A program made the translations under genes and the position numbers. Below the pieces are notes generated by a model. That model had not been told where the DNA came from and ran no database searches. It worked only from the letters and a program-made list of their open reading frames with translations. A stretch of 64,000 bases of DNA from an uncultured bacterium (lineage in GTDB: Bacteria > Bacteroidota > Bacteroidia > Bacteroidales > Muribaculaceae): NCBI GenBank assembly GCA_905214715.1, contig CAJMMT010000005.1, positions 1-64,000 on the forward strand, given 5' to 3'. Of this stretch, positions 50,595 to 60,100 are shown piece by piece (position 1 is the stretch's first letter; each line of letters opens with the position of its first letter).

Positions 50595-51380
50595 TTAATG
50601 TTTCTTCAAGACTGTTTCCGCAAGCTCCCCTATGGTGGCGAACTCCATACCACGGCTTTTCATACACTCTACCAGAGCATCAAGTCTCTTCACCATCCCT
50701 TCACCGGAATTCATACTCACTATTCCGGGAATCTTATAGTCCGGCATGGTATGCAGGTCGTAAAACTCCCAAGGATGAAAATAGGTTACGAAATGTCCGT
50801 CGTGTACAAGCGTACGCCATGCAAGCATACGGTAAAGCGACTGAGGCAGGAGATGGGCGGCAAGCCAGAAAAGAGGAAAGCGCACCATCGGAGTCACCGA
50901 TGCCGGTATCTGAACCACTCCATCTTTTATATAAGGAGTACGCGGTGCCGAAAGGCTCATATATCTGCCGGGTATGAATGTCGGATTCAACGATGAATCA
51001 TAGAGATAACCGGCCTTGGCGACTTCCCTCTCGTCAAGTTTCATCATACGGGCCTGACGATACCCCTTTACCTCGGAGCCCGACAGTTTCTCAAGTTCCC
51101 GCCGGGAATCCGAAAGGTCGCTTATTCTGAACGAAGAGTGCCGCATGCCGTGGCTGGCAAGCTCATGCCCCTCGGCAACTATGCGCTCCACGATCTCAGG
51201 CGCGGATTTGGCAAAGCTCACCGTCGTGAAAAAAGTGGCGCGTACTCCATGTCTCCGCAATATGTCGAGTATACGGACCGCGCCATGACGCGACACCTCT
51301 ATTTGTCGTTCAAACGGGATGTCTACGCCATGTTCGGTCGGAAGATCGAATTCCTCTATATCGAAACTCAGACAGACCAT
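50595..51380 (-). CDS. polysaccharide deacetylase-family protein (NodB-like)
   Basis: A 261-residue carbohydrate esterase of the NodB superfamily. The metal motif is present: the aspartates in LSFDIEEF (residues 4-11) and the paired histidines in ELASHGMRHSSF. HFVTYFHPWEFY near the C-terminus contains the last conserved histidine. No signal peptide is visible, so it acts in the cytoplasm or on the inner membrane face, as in lipid-linked sugar processing. It lies 14 bp downstream of tyrS and 17 bp upstream of the GT2 gene, so the four genes from tyrS to GT87 probably form one transcript. Confidence 0.82.
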   Translation of the reverse strand: MVCLSFDIEEFDLPTEHGVDIPFERQIEVSRHGAVRILDILRRHGVRATFFTTVSFAKSAPEIVERIVAEGHELASHGMRHSSFRISDLSDSRRELEKLSGSEVKGYRQARMMKLDEREVAKAGYLYDSSLNPTFIPGRYMSLSAPRTPYIKDGVVQIPASVTPMVRFPLFWLAAHLLPQSLYRMLAWRTLVHDGHFVTYFHPWEFYDLHTMPDYKIPGIVSMNSGEGMVKRLDALVECMKSRGMEFATIGELAETVLKKH

Positions 51381-51394
51381 AATTACGCCCGTCG

Positions 51395-52687
51395 TTAGGA
51401 AACAGTTATAAGGAAATAGTTCTTTTTGCCGCGCTGTGCCAGTATATACTTCCCGGCTATCAGCTGGTCGGCGGTTATTACGGCTGCCGAATCGGTTACT
51501 TTCTCTTTATTTATCTGCACACCACCGCCGGCGGTCATTTTGCGGGCCTCAGCCTTCGAGGGGAAGATACCGGTCTTTACGGTCAGGAGATCAAGTAACG
51601 CTATTCCCTCCTTGAGTTCGGATGCGGAAACCTCGAACATCGGTACGCCTTCGAACACGTCAAGCAGTGTCTGCTGATCTATGCTTTTCAGAATCTCGGC
51701 GGCATCCTTGCCGAAAAGTATACTGCTGGCGCGCACCGCCGCTTCGTAAGCCTCCGGAGAATGTACCATTTCGGTTACCTCTTTGGCAAGTCTCTTCTGC
51801 ATGGGGCGCAGACCGGGATCCTGATTGTGTTCCGCCACAAGCGCCTCGATCTCTTCCTTGCTCAGCGAGGTGAATATCTTCAGATACTTCTCGGCATCGG
51901 CATCCGATACGTTAAGCCAGAACTGGTAGAATTTGTAAGGCGACGTATATCTGGGATCAAGCCATATATTGCCGCTCTCGGTCTTTCCGAACTTACCGCC
52001 GTCGGCCTTTGTTATCAGCGGGCAGGTAAGGGCATAGACTTCGCCGCCGAGCTTACGGCGCACAAGCTCCGACCCGGTGGTGATATTGCCCCATTGGTCA
52101 GAACCGCCGAGCTGAAGTTTACAACCTTTTGTCTCGTAGAGATGCATAAAGTCGTATCCCTGAAGCAACTGATAGGTGAATTCTGTGAAACTAAGTCCGT
52201 CGCGGGCTTCGCCGTTCAGTCGCTTCTGAACGGAATCCTTGGCCATCATGTAGTTTACAGTTATATGTTTACCTATGTCGCGGGCGAAGTCAAGGAAAGT
52301 GAAGTCCTTCATCCAGTCGTAGTTGTTCACCAGTTCCGCACGGTTAGGGGCATCGCTCTCGAAGTCGAGGAACTTGCCGAGCTGCTTCTTGATCGCCTCC
52401 TGGTTATGGCGCAGCGTCTCCTCGTCAAGCAGATTACGCTCAGCCGATTTTCCCGAGGGGTCTCCGATCATGCCGGTAGCGCCTCCGACCAGCGCCAGCG
52501 GCTTGTGGCCGCAACGCTGAAAATGCCGGAGCATCATGACTCCGCAAAGGTGTCCTATATGCAGTGAGTCGGCCGTCGGGTCTATACCCAGGTAGGCCGT
52601 CGTCATCTCTTTGTCAAGTTGTTCTTTGGTTCCCGGCATCATGGAGTGTATCATGCCGCGCCATGTGAGTTCGTCGATAAAATTCAT
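51395..52687 (-). CDS. tyrS: tyrosyl-tRNA synthetase
   Basis: A 430-residue class I synthetase that charges tRNA-Tyr. The HIGH motif is HIGHLCG, the tyrosine pocket is YDFMHLYETKGCKLQLGGSDQWGNI, and the KMSKS loop is KFGKT (TKADGGKFGKTESG). The C-terminal S4-like RNA-binding domain is seen in SKAEARKMTAGGGVQINKEKVTD. I chose the ATG at 52687 (MNFIDELTWRGMIHSMMPG). The frame extends to 52747 but the extra residues are not conserved-looking. Confidence 0.96.
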   Translation of the reverse strand: MNFIDELTWRGMIHSMMPGTKEQLDKEMTTAYLGIDPTADSLHIGHLCGVMMLRHFQRCGHKPLALVGGATGMIGDPSGKSAERNLLDEETLRHNQEAIKKQLGKFLDFESDAPNRAELVNNYDWMKDFTFLDFARDIGKHITVNYMMAKDSVQKRLNGEARDGLSFTEFTYQLLQGYDFMHLYETKGCKLQLGGSDQWGNITTGSELVRRKLGGEVYALTCPLITKADGGKFGKTESGNIWLDPRYTSPYKFYQFWLNVSDADAEKYLKIFTSLSKEEIEALVAEHNQDPGLRPMQKRLAKEVTEMVHSPEAYEAAVRASSILFGKDAAEILKSIDQQTLLDVFEGVPMFEVSASELKEGIALLDLLTVKTGIFPSKAEARKMTAGGGVQINKEKVTDSAAVITADQLIAGKYILAQRGKKNYFLITVS

Positions 52688-52726
52688 TTTATGTCTTATA
52701 TAAAATTGTTTGTCTATTGTTTCAAA

Positions 52727-52754
52727 AAGCCGAATAAACGTCAGCAAACGGCTT
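52727..52754 (-). terminator. possible terminator of the glutaminyl cyclase gene
   Basis: On the minus strand AAGCCG (52754-52749) pairs with CGGCTT (52732-52727), and TTTTTG follows. The stem overlaps the last bases of the cyclase coding sequence. It is only 6 bp with a long loop. Confidence 0.45.
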
Positions 52755-53760
52755 ATTCAGTGGTCAGCATCAGATATTCCAGCGTCCTCCCCACACTCTG
52801 CAGTGTCTTGGCCGACAGACGGTCGGGGGTGTCCTGTGTAGTATGCCACTGTGGTGGGAAACCCTGTTCAGGCTGCATTCTGTAGTCGACTATGTCTACC
52901 GCCGGTATCCCTATCTCTATAAACGGAATATGATCGTCGGTTATAGCACCCCCCGGCTCATCGATAAAAATGTTTCCATATCCGAGTTCCTCCGCGATGG
53001 TCCAGATTCTGCGGTTAAGTCCCGGTGCCGACTGCTGCGAGAAATATTCGGGACGGAATGTGGCGTTCGCATCCCCGACCATATCCACCACTATAGCGGC
53101 TTCAGGTATTTTCCATACCGAATCCGGAGGATTGTTCACAAAGTAACGGGCTCCCATCGCCCACGATTCGTCATCTCCTTCATCGCCCCAGTCTTCAGCA
53201 TCAACAAGCAGGAAATCCACGCCACACTTAAGATCGCTGTTCTTTGCCAGCACACGCGCCAGCTCCAGAATCACCGAGGTGCCCGATGCCCCGTCGTTCG
53301 CACCCATGACCGGCTCTTTCCTTTTGGACGGATCCCGGTCCTGATCGGCCCAGGGACGGGTGTCCCAATGGGCTATTACAAGCATCCGCCTCTCAGCCTC
53401 AGGATTAAGCGAAGCCAATATATTGGTCATGGGTATCTGAACACCGTCAAAGGTTCTCAACATAGTTTTCTGGGTATGAACCTTGGCTCCTGTCTTCGAG
53501 AGCGTCTCTTCCAGCCATTTACCGGTTGCGGCATGCGGTGCCGTACCCGGCTTGCGAGGACCGAACGCCACCTGCTTTTCCACCATAGCCATTGCCGAAT
53601 CTCCGCTGAACATAAGATCGGGAGCAGCCTCCCCGTCGCTCTCCGCCACGGAAGTCGCGACACGACGACCGGCACAGGCTTGCAAGGCTGTGACTAATGC
53701 CAGTATCAGTATGGCCGACAGCAGCGCCGGCATTCGCATCTTTGAGTTATAATTGTTCAT
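52753..53760 (-). CDS. glutaminyl-peptide cyclotransferase-type M28 lipoprotein
   Basis: A 335-residue lipoprotein (lipobox LQAC, C29) of the M28/glutaminyl cyclase fold. From memory it is close to the periplasmic type II cyclases of Porphyromonas and Prevotella: QVAFGPRKPGTAPH, AHWDTRPWADQD, the acidic loop EDWGDEGDDESWAMGARYF, TDDHIPF and WHTTQD. Metal ligands are probably D156, E189 and H306. These enzymes convert N-terminal glutamine of exported proteins to pyroglutamate, which protects them from aminopeptidases. A plain aminopeptidase is the alternative. It has its own promoter, whose predicted start coincides with the ATG. Confidence 0.82.
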   Translation of the reverse strand: MNNYNSKMRMPALLSAILILALVTALQACAGRRVATSVAESDGEAAPDLMFSGDSAMAMVEKQVAFGPRKPGTAPHAATGKWLEETLSKTGAKVHTQKTMLRTFDGVQIPMTNILASLNPEAERRMLVIAHWDTRPWADQDRDPSKRKEPVMGANDGASGTSVILELARVLAKNSDLKCGVDFLLVDAEDWGDEGDDESWAMGARYFVNNPPDSVWKIPEAAIVVDMVGDANATFRPEYFSQQSAPGLNRRIWTIAEELGYGNIFIDEPGGAITDDHIPFIEIGIPAVDIVDYRMQPEQGFPPQWHTTQDTPDRLSAKTLQSVGRTLEYLMLTTE

Positions 53761-53765
53761 TCAAG

Positions 53766-53796
53766 CAAAGTTATGATATTTTTGTTAACTTTGCAA
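53766..53796 (-). promoter_or_regulatory. promoter of the cyclase gene, predicted leaderless
   Basis: On the minus strand, TTG at 53796-53794, a 20-bp spacer, then TAACTTTG at 53773-53766. Only five bases (CTTGA) separate it from the ATG at 53760, so the predicted transcript starts at or next to the initiation codon. The -33 element overlaps the plus-strand TAACTTTG at 53786-53793, a possible -7 for nadB. Confidence 0.7.
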
Positions 53797-53854
53797 GTTC
53801 ACTACCCCTTGGCATCCATCCGGACCTCCGGGCAGTACTATTATATATTGGACA

Positions 53855-55435
53855 ATGGCAAAAAAATATGATTATCTCGTTATCGGCTCCGGTATAGCCG
53901 GTATGAGCTTCGCCCTGAAAGTCGCAGGAAAGGGCCGTAAAGTTGCCGTAATATGCAAATCTACCCTCGAAGAGGCAAACACAAACCTCGCTCAGGGCGG
54001 TGTCGCTTCGGTGACCAACCTGCTTAAAGACGATTTTGAAAAACACATTCAGGATACAATGATAGCCGGCGACTGGCTTTCCGATCCTGAAGCCGTTACG
54101 AAGGTGGTTACCCAAGCCCCTTCGCAGATAAGACAGCTGCTCGAGTGGGGAGTTGACTTCGACCGTAACGAGGATGGAGAATTCGACCTGCACCGGGAAG
54201 GCGGACACTCCGAGTTCAGAATCCTGCATCATGCCGACAACACCGGTGCCGAAATTCAACAGAGTCTTATCAGAAAACTGCGCGAAAACCCCGATATCGA
54301 TATTTACGAGCATCATTTCGCCGTCGAGATAATCACTCAGCATCATCTGGGCAAACTTGTTACACGTCGTACCCCGGACATAACATGCTACGGAGCCTAC
54401 GTTCTTGATGAAACAAGCGGTAAGGTCGAGACTTTCCTGGCTCGTGTTACCGTTATGGCTACCGGTGGCGTAGGAGCCGCCTATACCACTACCACAAACC
54501 CGCTCGTGGCTACCGGCGACGGCATCGCAATGGTATATCGTGCCAAAGGAACCGTATCCGACATGGAATTCATCCAGTTCCACCCCACCGCTCTGTATCA
54601 TCCCGGCGACCGGCCCTCTTTCCTTATAACAGAGGCTATGAGAGGTTACGGAGCCGTGCTCCGTAACCTCGACGGTGAAGAGTTCATGGCTAAATACGAC
54701 CCAAGACTCTCACTTGCCCCGCGCGACATCGTGGCCAGGGCTATCGACTCTGAAATGAAACTGCATGGCTCAGATCATGTATATCTCGATGTTACTCACA
54801 AAGACCCCGAGGAAACCAAACGTCATTTCCCGAACATTTACGAAAAATGCCTGTCGCTCGGTATCGACATTACCAAAGATATGATTCCCGTGGCGCCGGC
54901 CGCCCACTATCTATGCGGAGGTATCAACGTTGACCTGAACGGAGAGTCCTCCATAAAGCGTCTTTATGCCCTCGGAGAATGTTCCAGAACAGGTCTGCAC
55001 GGTGGTAACCGTCTTGCATCCAACTCCCTTATCGAGGCAGTCGTATATGCCGATGCCGCCGCACGCCATGCCCTTGAGATGGCCCCTCACTATGACCTGC
55101 GTAACGATGTGCCCGACTGGAACGACGAAGGCACCAGCCACCCTGAAGAGATGGTGCTCATCACCCAATCACTGAAGGAAGTGAACCAAATCATGGGTTA
55201 TTATGTAGGTATTGTCAGAAGCGACCTGCGCCTTGACCGCGCATGGAACCGTCTTGACATTCTTTATGAAGAAACCGAACGTCTATTCAAGGCAAGCAAA
55301 CCATCCCGCGAAATTTGCGAACTCAGAAATGTTATTAACGTCGGTTACCTTATAATGCGCAACGCGCGTGAGAGAAAGGAGAGCGTAGGTCTGCACTTCA
55401 CCGTAGACTATCCGCACCGCCCAAAAGATAATTAA
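53855..55435 (+). CDS. nadB: L-aspartate oxidase
   Basis: A 526-residue FAD enzyme that oxidises aspartate to iminoaspartate for NAD synthesis. The FAD site is VIGSGIAGMSFALKVAG near the N-terminus. The active-site region AQGGVASV and GGHSEFRILHHADNTGAEIQ is followed by FHPTALYHPG and APAAHYLCGGINVDLNGESS. The C-terminal three-helix part is typical of NadB. It carries its own possible -7 element (TAACTTTG, 53786-53793). The stop is 2 bp before the next gene. NadA and NadC are not in the window. Confidence 0.93.
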   Translation: MAKKYDYLVIGSGIAGMSFALKVAGKGRKVAVICKSTLEEANTNLAQGGVASVTNLLKDDFEKHIQDTMIAGDWLSDPEAVTKVVTQAPSQIRQLLEWGVDFDRNEDGEFDLHREGGHSEFRILHHADNTGAEIQQSLIRKLRENPDIDIYEHHFAVEIITQHHLGKLVTRRTPDITCYGAYVLDETSGKVETFLARVTVMATGGVGAAYTTTTNPLVATGDGIAMVYRAKGTVSDMEFIQFHPTALYHPGDRPSFLITEAMRGYGAVLRNLDGEEFMAKYDPRLSLAPRDIVARAIDSEMKLHGSDHVYLDVTHKDPEETKRHFPNIYEKCLSLGIDITKDMIPVAPAAHYLCGGINVDLNGESSIKRLYALGECSRTGLHGGNRLASNSLIEAVVYADAAARHALEMAPHYDLRNDVPDWNDEGTSHPEEMVLITQSLKEVNQIMGYYVGIVRSDLRLDRAWNRLDILYEETERLFKASKPSREICELRNVINVGYLIMRNARERKESVGLHFTVDYPHRPKDN

Positions 55436-55437
55436 AC

Positions 55438-57135
55438 ATGAAAAAACGAGCATACCTTCACTTTGCCCTGGCAGCTATCTTACTCGGAATCGCATTCGCC
55501 TGCGCTTCCGCCGGAAAGAAAAGCCACGATGCCGCTACCGCGCGCAATCTTACTACTTTCAACGCTCTCGTAAAAGTATTGGAAGAGAATTATGTCGACA
55601 CTATACGCACCGACGAGGCTTTCCGCCAGGCTATCGGAGCTATGCTCAGCACTGTTGACCCCTATACGGAATACTACACCGCCGATGATGCCGAGCAGCT
55701 GATGCGCATGACTACCGGAGAATATGGCGGTATCGGTTCTTATATAATGGTGCGCGATTCCTGCACCTACATTTCGGGGCCTTACGAGAATTCTCCGGCC
55801 GCCAAGGCCGGATTGCTCCCGGGAGACAAGATTCTCTTTGTCGACAGTATCGACGTGGCCTCGAAATTCAATCCCGATGTCTCGAAATTGCTTAGGGGTC
55901 AACCGGGTACAAAGGTTCGTGTGAAGGTCGCCCGCCCATATATAGGTCCGGATTCCATTCTCGACATTACCGTTACCAGAGCGAAACTCCAGGAACCGTC
56001 GGTTACCTACAGCGGTGTGGTGGCCGACAGTACCGGATATCTGAACCTCACATCTTTCATCACCAAGTCGCCCGATGAGGTCAGAAACGCGGTTAAGGAT
56101 CTGCTGGCTGACCCAAAGGTAAACTCGCTCGTTCTCGACCTGCGTGGCAACGGAGGTGGATTGGTGGAAAGTGCCGTGGAGATTCTGAGCCTTTTCCTAC
56201 CAAAAGGCACCGAGGTGCTGAGCACACGCGGAAGCGATGCCCGCCCCGGAAAAACCTACAAAACCCGCCATGACCCGATTGTTCCATCTTCGATGCCTCT
56301 CGCTGTGCTTATCGACGGGGGGTCCGCTTCCGCATCCGAGATAACCGCCGGAGCGCTCCAGGATCTGGACCGGGCCGTGCTCGTAGGATCACGCAGTTTC
56401 GGCAAAGGATTGGTGCAGAGCACACTACCTCTTCCGTTCGATGGTATGTTGAAAGTTACCGTGGCGAAATATCTGCTCCCCTCCGGTCGTCTGATACAGG
56501 CTCTGGACTATTCCCGACGTAATCCGGACGGCAGTGTGGCCAGAACTCCCGATAGTCTCACCAACGTTTACCGTACCTTAGCCGGAAGGGAAGTGCGCGA
56601 CGGTGGCGGTCTTACTCCCGATTCCATAATCGAATGGCCAATGCCATCTTCGCTGCTATATCAGCTTGTTACAGACCACAAGATTTTCGACTACGCAAAC
56701 CGTTTCTATGCCTCTGGCAGAAAAGTTGACAATCCCCATACTTTCACCATCACCGATTCCATTTATGCCGATTTCTCCTCTACCCTCGACCCTTCAAGGT
56801 TCAATTACAAGAATTCGGCGGAACCTATTCTGAAACAATTGCGCGACGCCGCCAAGATAGAAGGGTTCGATTCCGATGAGACCTCCGCAGTACTGGCGAG
56901 GATTGACTCTATATTCTCCCCCAGTCTGGAGCGGGACCTTAAATTGAGACGCGATGAAGTTTCGCAATACCTCGAAGAGGAAATAGTAAGCCGTTATCAT
57001 TTCAACCGGGGCAAACAGATTGCCATACTAAAAAAAGACCCGGCTCTCGATGCCGCAATCTCTATTTTGCGCTCCCCGCGATACCGCGAGATACTTGCCC
57101 CGGGTAAATCATCGCAGAAAAAGAGCAAGAAATAG
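55438..57135 (+). CDS. S41-family C-terminal processing protease (CtpA/Prc type)
   Basis: A 565-residue periplasmic serine protease. An N-terminal hydrophobic segment (YLHFALAAILLGIAFACASAG) is a signal or lipoprotein signal. A PDZ domain covers about residues 90-185 (GIGSYIMVRDSCTYISGPYENSPAAKAGLLPGDKI). The catalytic domain has LDLRGNGGG, the active-site serine region GGSASASEITAG (about residue 298) and the lysine in RSFGKGLVQ. About 150 extra residues after the core are family-variable. It cleaves or trims proteins in the envelope. It lies in a tight cluster with nadB and mfd. Confidence 0.88.
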   Translation: MKKRAYLHFALAAILLGIAFACASAGKKSHDAATARNLTTFNALVKVLEENYVDTIRTDEAFRQAIGAMLSTVDPYTEYYTADDAEQLMRMTTGEYGGIGSYIMVRDSCTYISGPYENSPAAKAGLLPGDKILFVDSIDVASKFNPDVSKLLRGQPGTKVRVKVARPYIGPDSILDITVTRAKLQEPSVTYSGVVADSTGYLNLTSFITKSPDEVRNAVKDLLADPKVNSLVLDLRGNGGGLVESAVEILSLFLPKGTEVLSTRGSDARPGKTYKTRHDPIVPSSMPLAVLIDGGSASASEITAGALQDLDRAVLVGSRSFGKGLVQSTLPLPFDGMLKVTVAKYLLPSGRLIQALDYSRRNPDGSVARTPDSLTNVYRTLAGREVRDGGGLTPDSIIEWPMPSSLLYQLVTDHKIFDYANRFYASGRKVDNPHTFTITDSIYADFSSTLDPSRFNYKNSAEPILKQLRDAAKIEGFDSDETSAVLARIDSIFSPSLERDLKLRRDEVSQYLEEEIVSRYHFNRGKQIAILKKDPALDAAISILRSPRYREILAPGKSSQKKSKK

Positions 57136-57141
57136 TTTGTC

Positions 57142-60100
57142 ATGACTGTTCAGGATGCCGATGCTTTTTTCGCAACCCCGGCGCGAATAGATGCGATACG
57201 CAAAACTTTGAGATCTAAGAAAAATCGCCGCATTTCCCTCGAAGGTCTCAAGGGTTCGGCGGCGGCTATGCTGCTGGCCGGACTCGAACTTACCGACGGC
57301 CCCCATCTTGTGGTTGCCGACGATCCCGATGCTGCCGGATATCTATACCACGACCTCTCGCAGATTCTCGGTCAGGAACGTGTCATGGCTTTCCCGAGCG
57401 GATATCGGCGCGACATCAGATTCGGTCAGCAAGACCCCGCGCAACAGATTCTGCGTGCCGAGGTGCTCGACGCGCTTATCGCTCCCGAACGGCTACGTTG
57501 GATTGTCGCATCGCCCGAAGCGTTGGCCGAAAAAGTACCCGTGCCTCGGCATCTGGCCGAAAATACGGTTTCCATCTCCACCGATACCCGTACCACTCCT
57601 TCGAAACTCGCGCAAAGGTTACGCGAACTCGGGTTTCACGAAACCGACTATGTATATGAGCCCGGACAGTTCGCCCGACGGGGTTCTATACTCGATGTTT
57701 TCTCTTTTGCAAGCGAATATCCTTATCGTATCGATTTTTTCGATGATGAGATAGACTCCATGCGCACTTTCAGCGTAGAAACCCAGCTTAGTCAGGCTAA
57801 AGTAGATAAAGTATCGGTAATTCCCGCCCCCGTTGGCGATGCTACCGCCCGAAGCGGCGTATCGCTCCTCGAATATTTCCAACCCGATAGTCCTGTCTTT
57901 GTTTCCGACACAATGTGGCTCGTACAGAGAATAAGGGAGATCGCTTCTCAGGAATTTTCCGATTCCGCTCTCCTTGCCGGCGAGGGAGACAGCCATGCCA
58001 TGGCCAATGTCGTCGATGCCGAAGCTTTCGTTTCCCGTTTCGAAAAATCACGCCTTGTAGAGTTCGGATCAAAAACACTTACAAATCAATCCATCCAGCC
58101 TGATGCCGTCATAAAGTTCGATGTGTCTCTACAGACTCTATATCACAAAAATTTCGAACTTATCTCCGAGTCTTTTTCCCGTCTGCTCGAAGAGGGCTAC
58201 AGACTACTTATATTGTCTGACTCAATACATCAGACAGACCGTCTGCGCGATATTTTCAAAGACCGTGGAGACAATATTAATTTCACACCGGTAGACCGCA
58301 CCATCCACGAAGGTTTCTGCGACAACCAGCTTAAAATCTGCTTCTTTACCGACCATCAGATATTCGACCGCTTCCATAAATTCTCTCTCCGCTCCGACCG
58401 CGCACGTGGCGGTAAGGTAGCGTTGAGTCTTAAGGAACTGAATCAGATCGAGCCGGGAGATTTCATTGTCCATACCGACCATGGTATAGGTCGTTTCGCA
58501 GGTCTTATAAAAACAGATGTCAACGGCCGGCCTCAGGAATTGATCAAACTTGTTTATCAGAACGACGATATTATTCTGGTCAGCATCCACGCTTTGCATA
58601 AACTGTCTAAATACCGCGCCAAGGAAGGTGTGCCTCCCAAGATAAGCAAACTCGGCAGCGGAGCCTGGCAAAAACTGAAAGAGCGCACAAAGACCAAGAT
58701 GAAGGATATAGCGCGCGATCTTATAAAGCTTTATGCCGCGCGCCGCGAAGAGAAAGGTTTCAAGTTCTCGCCTGACTCTTACATGCAGAATGAACTGGAG
58801 GCAAGTTTCATATATGAAGACACCCCCGACCAACTGAAGGCCACCAAGGCAATAAAGGCCGATATGGAGTCGCCGAGGCCAATGGATCGCCTCATTTGCG
58901 GAGATGTGGGCTTCGGTAAGACCGAGCTTGCCATACGAGCGGCCTTCAAGGCTGCCGTAGATGGCAAACAGACCGCTGTGCTCGTACCTACTACGGTGCT
59001 TGCTATGCAGCATTACCGCACCTTCGCAAACCGACTGAAAGATCTGCCCGTAAGAGTCGATTTCCTGTCGCGTGCACGGTCGGCGAAAGATACGAGACAG
59101 ATTCTGTCAGACCTCGCCGAAGGTAAAATCGACATCATCATAGGTACTCACAAACTTGTCGGCAAACAAGTGGTATTCAAGGATCTCGGGCTTCTTGTAA
59201 TCGACGAGGAGCAGAAGTTCGGCGTCTCGGTAAAAGAGAAACTGAAACAGCTTAAAGTGAACGTCGATACGCTCACCATGTCGGCCACCCCCATTCCGCG
59301 TACACTCCAGTTCTCCCTTATGGGCGCCAGAGACCTGAGTTCGCTCAACACCCCGCCGGCAAACCGTCAGCCTATCGAGACCGTGGTATGCGGACTTGAC
59401 GACGGAGTGCTTGCCGAGGCAGTGAACTTCGAACTGAGCCGCAACGGCCAGATTTTCTTTATTTCAAATAGAATAGAGAACCTTAATGAACTTGAGTCCC
59501 GCCTTCATCGCCTTGTGCCTGGAGTCAGAGTCGTCAAAGGACACGGACAGATGCCCCCGGAACAACTTGAAAAAGCTATTCTCGATTTCGCAGCCGGAGA
59601 CTATGATGTTCTCCTTTCCACGACCATCGTGGAAAATGGAATCGATATGCCTAACGTAAACACCATTCTGGTTAACAATGCCCATCATTTCGGTCTCTCT
59701 GAACTGCATCAGCTGCGCGGCCGCGTAGGCCGCAGTTCCCGCAAGGCGTTCTGTTATCTGTTCGTGCCTCCCGGTCTTCCACTTACTCCGGTGGCGAGAC
59801 GACGACTGCAGGCCATCGAAAATTTCTCCGACCTCGGCTCGGGAATACACATCGCAATGCAGGATCTCGATATTCGCGGAGCCGGAAATCTTCTCGGAGC
59901 GGAACAAAGCGGCTTCATCGCCGACCTCGGTTACGAAACTTACCAGAAACTGCTCAAGGAATCCGTTACCGAACTCAAAACCGAAGAGTTCGGAGATACC
60001 TTTACCGATATCAATGCCGGAGCCGACGAGGAGTTCACAACCGAATGTACTGTGGAGAGCGATCTTGAATTGCGGCTTCCGCCCGATTATGTTCCTCAGG

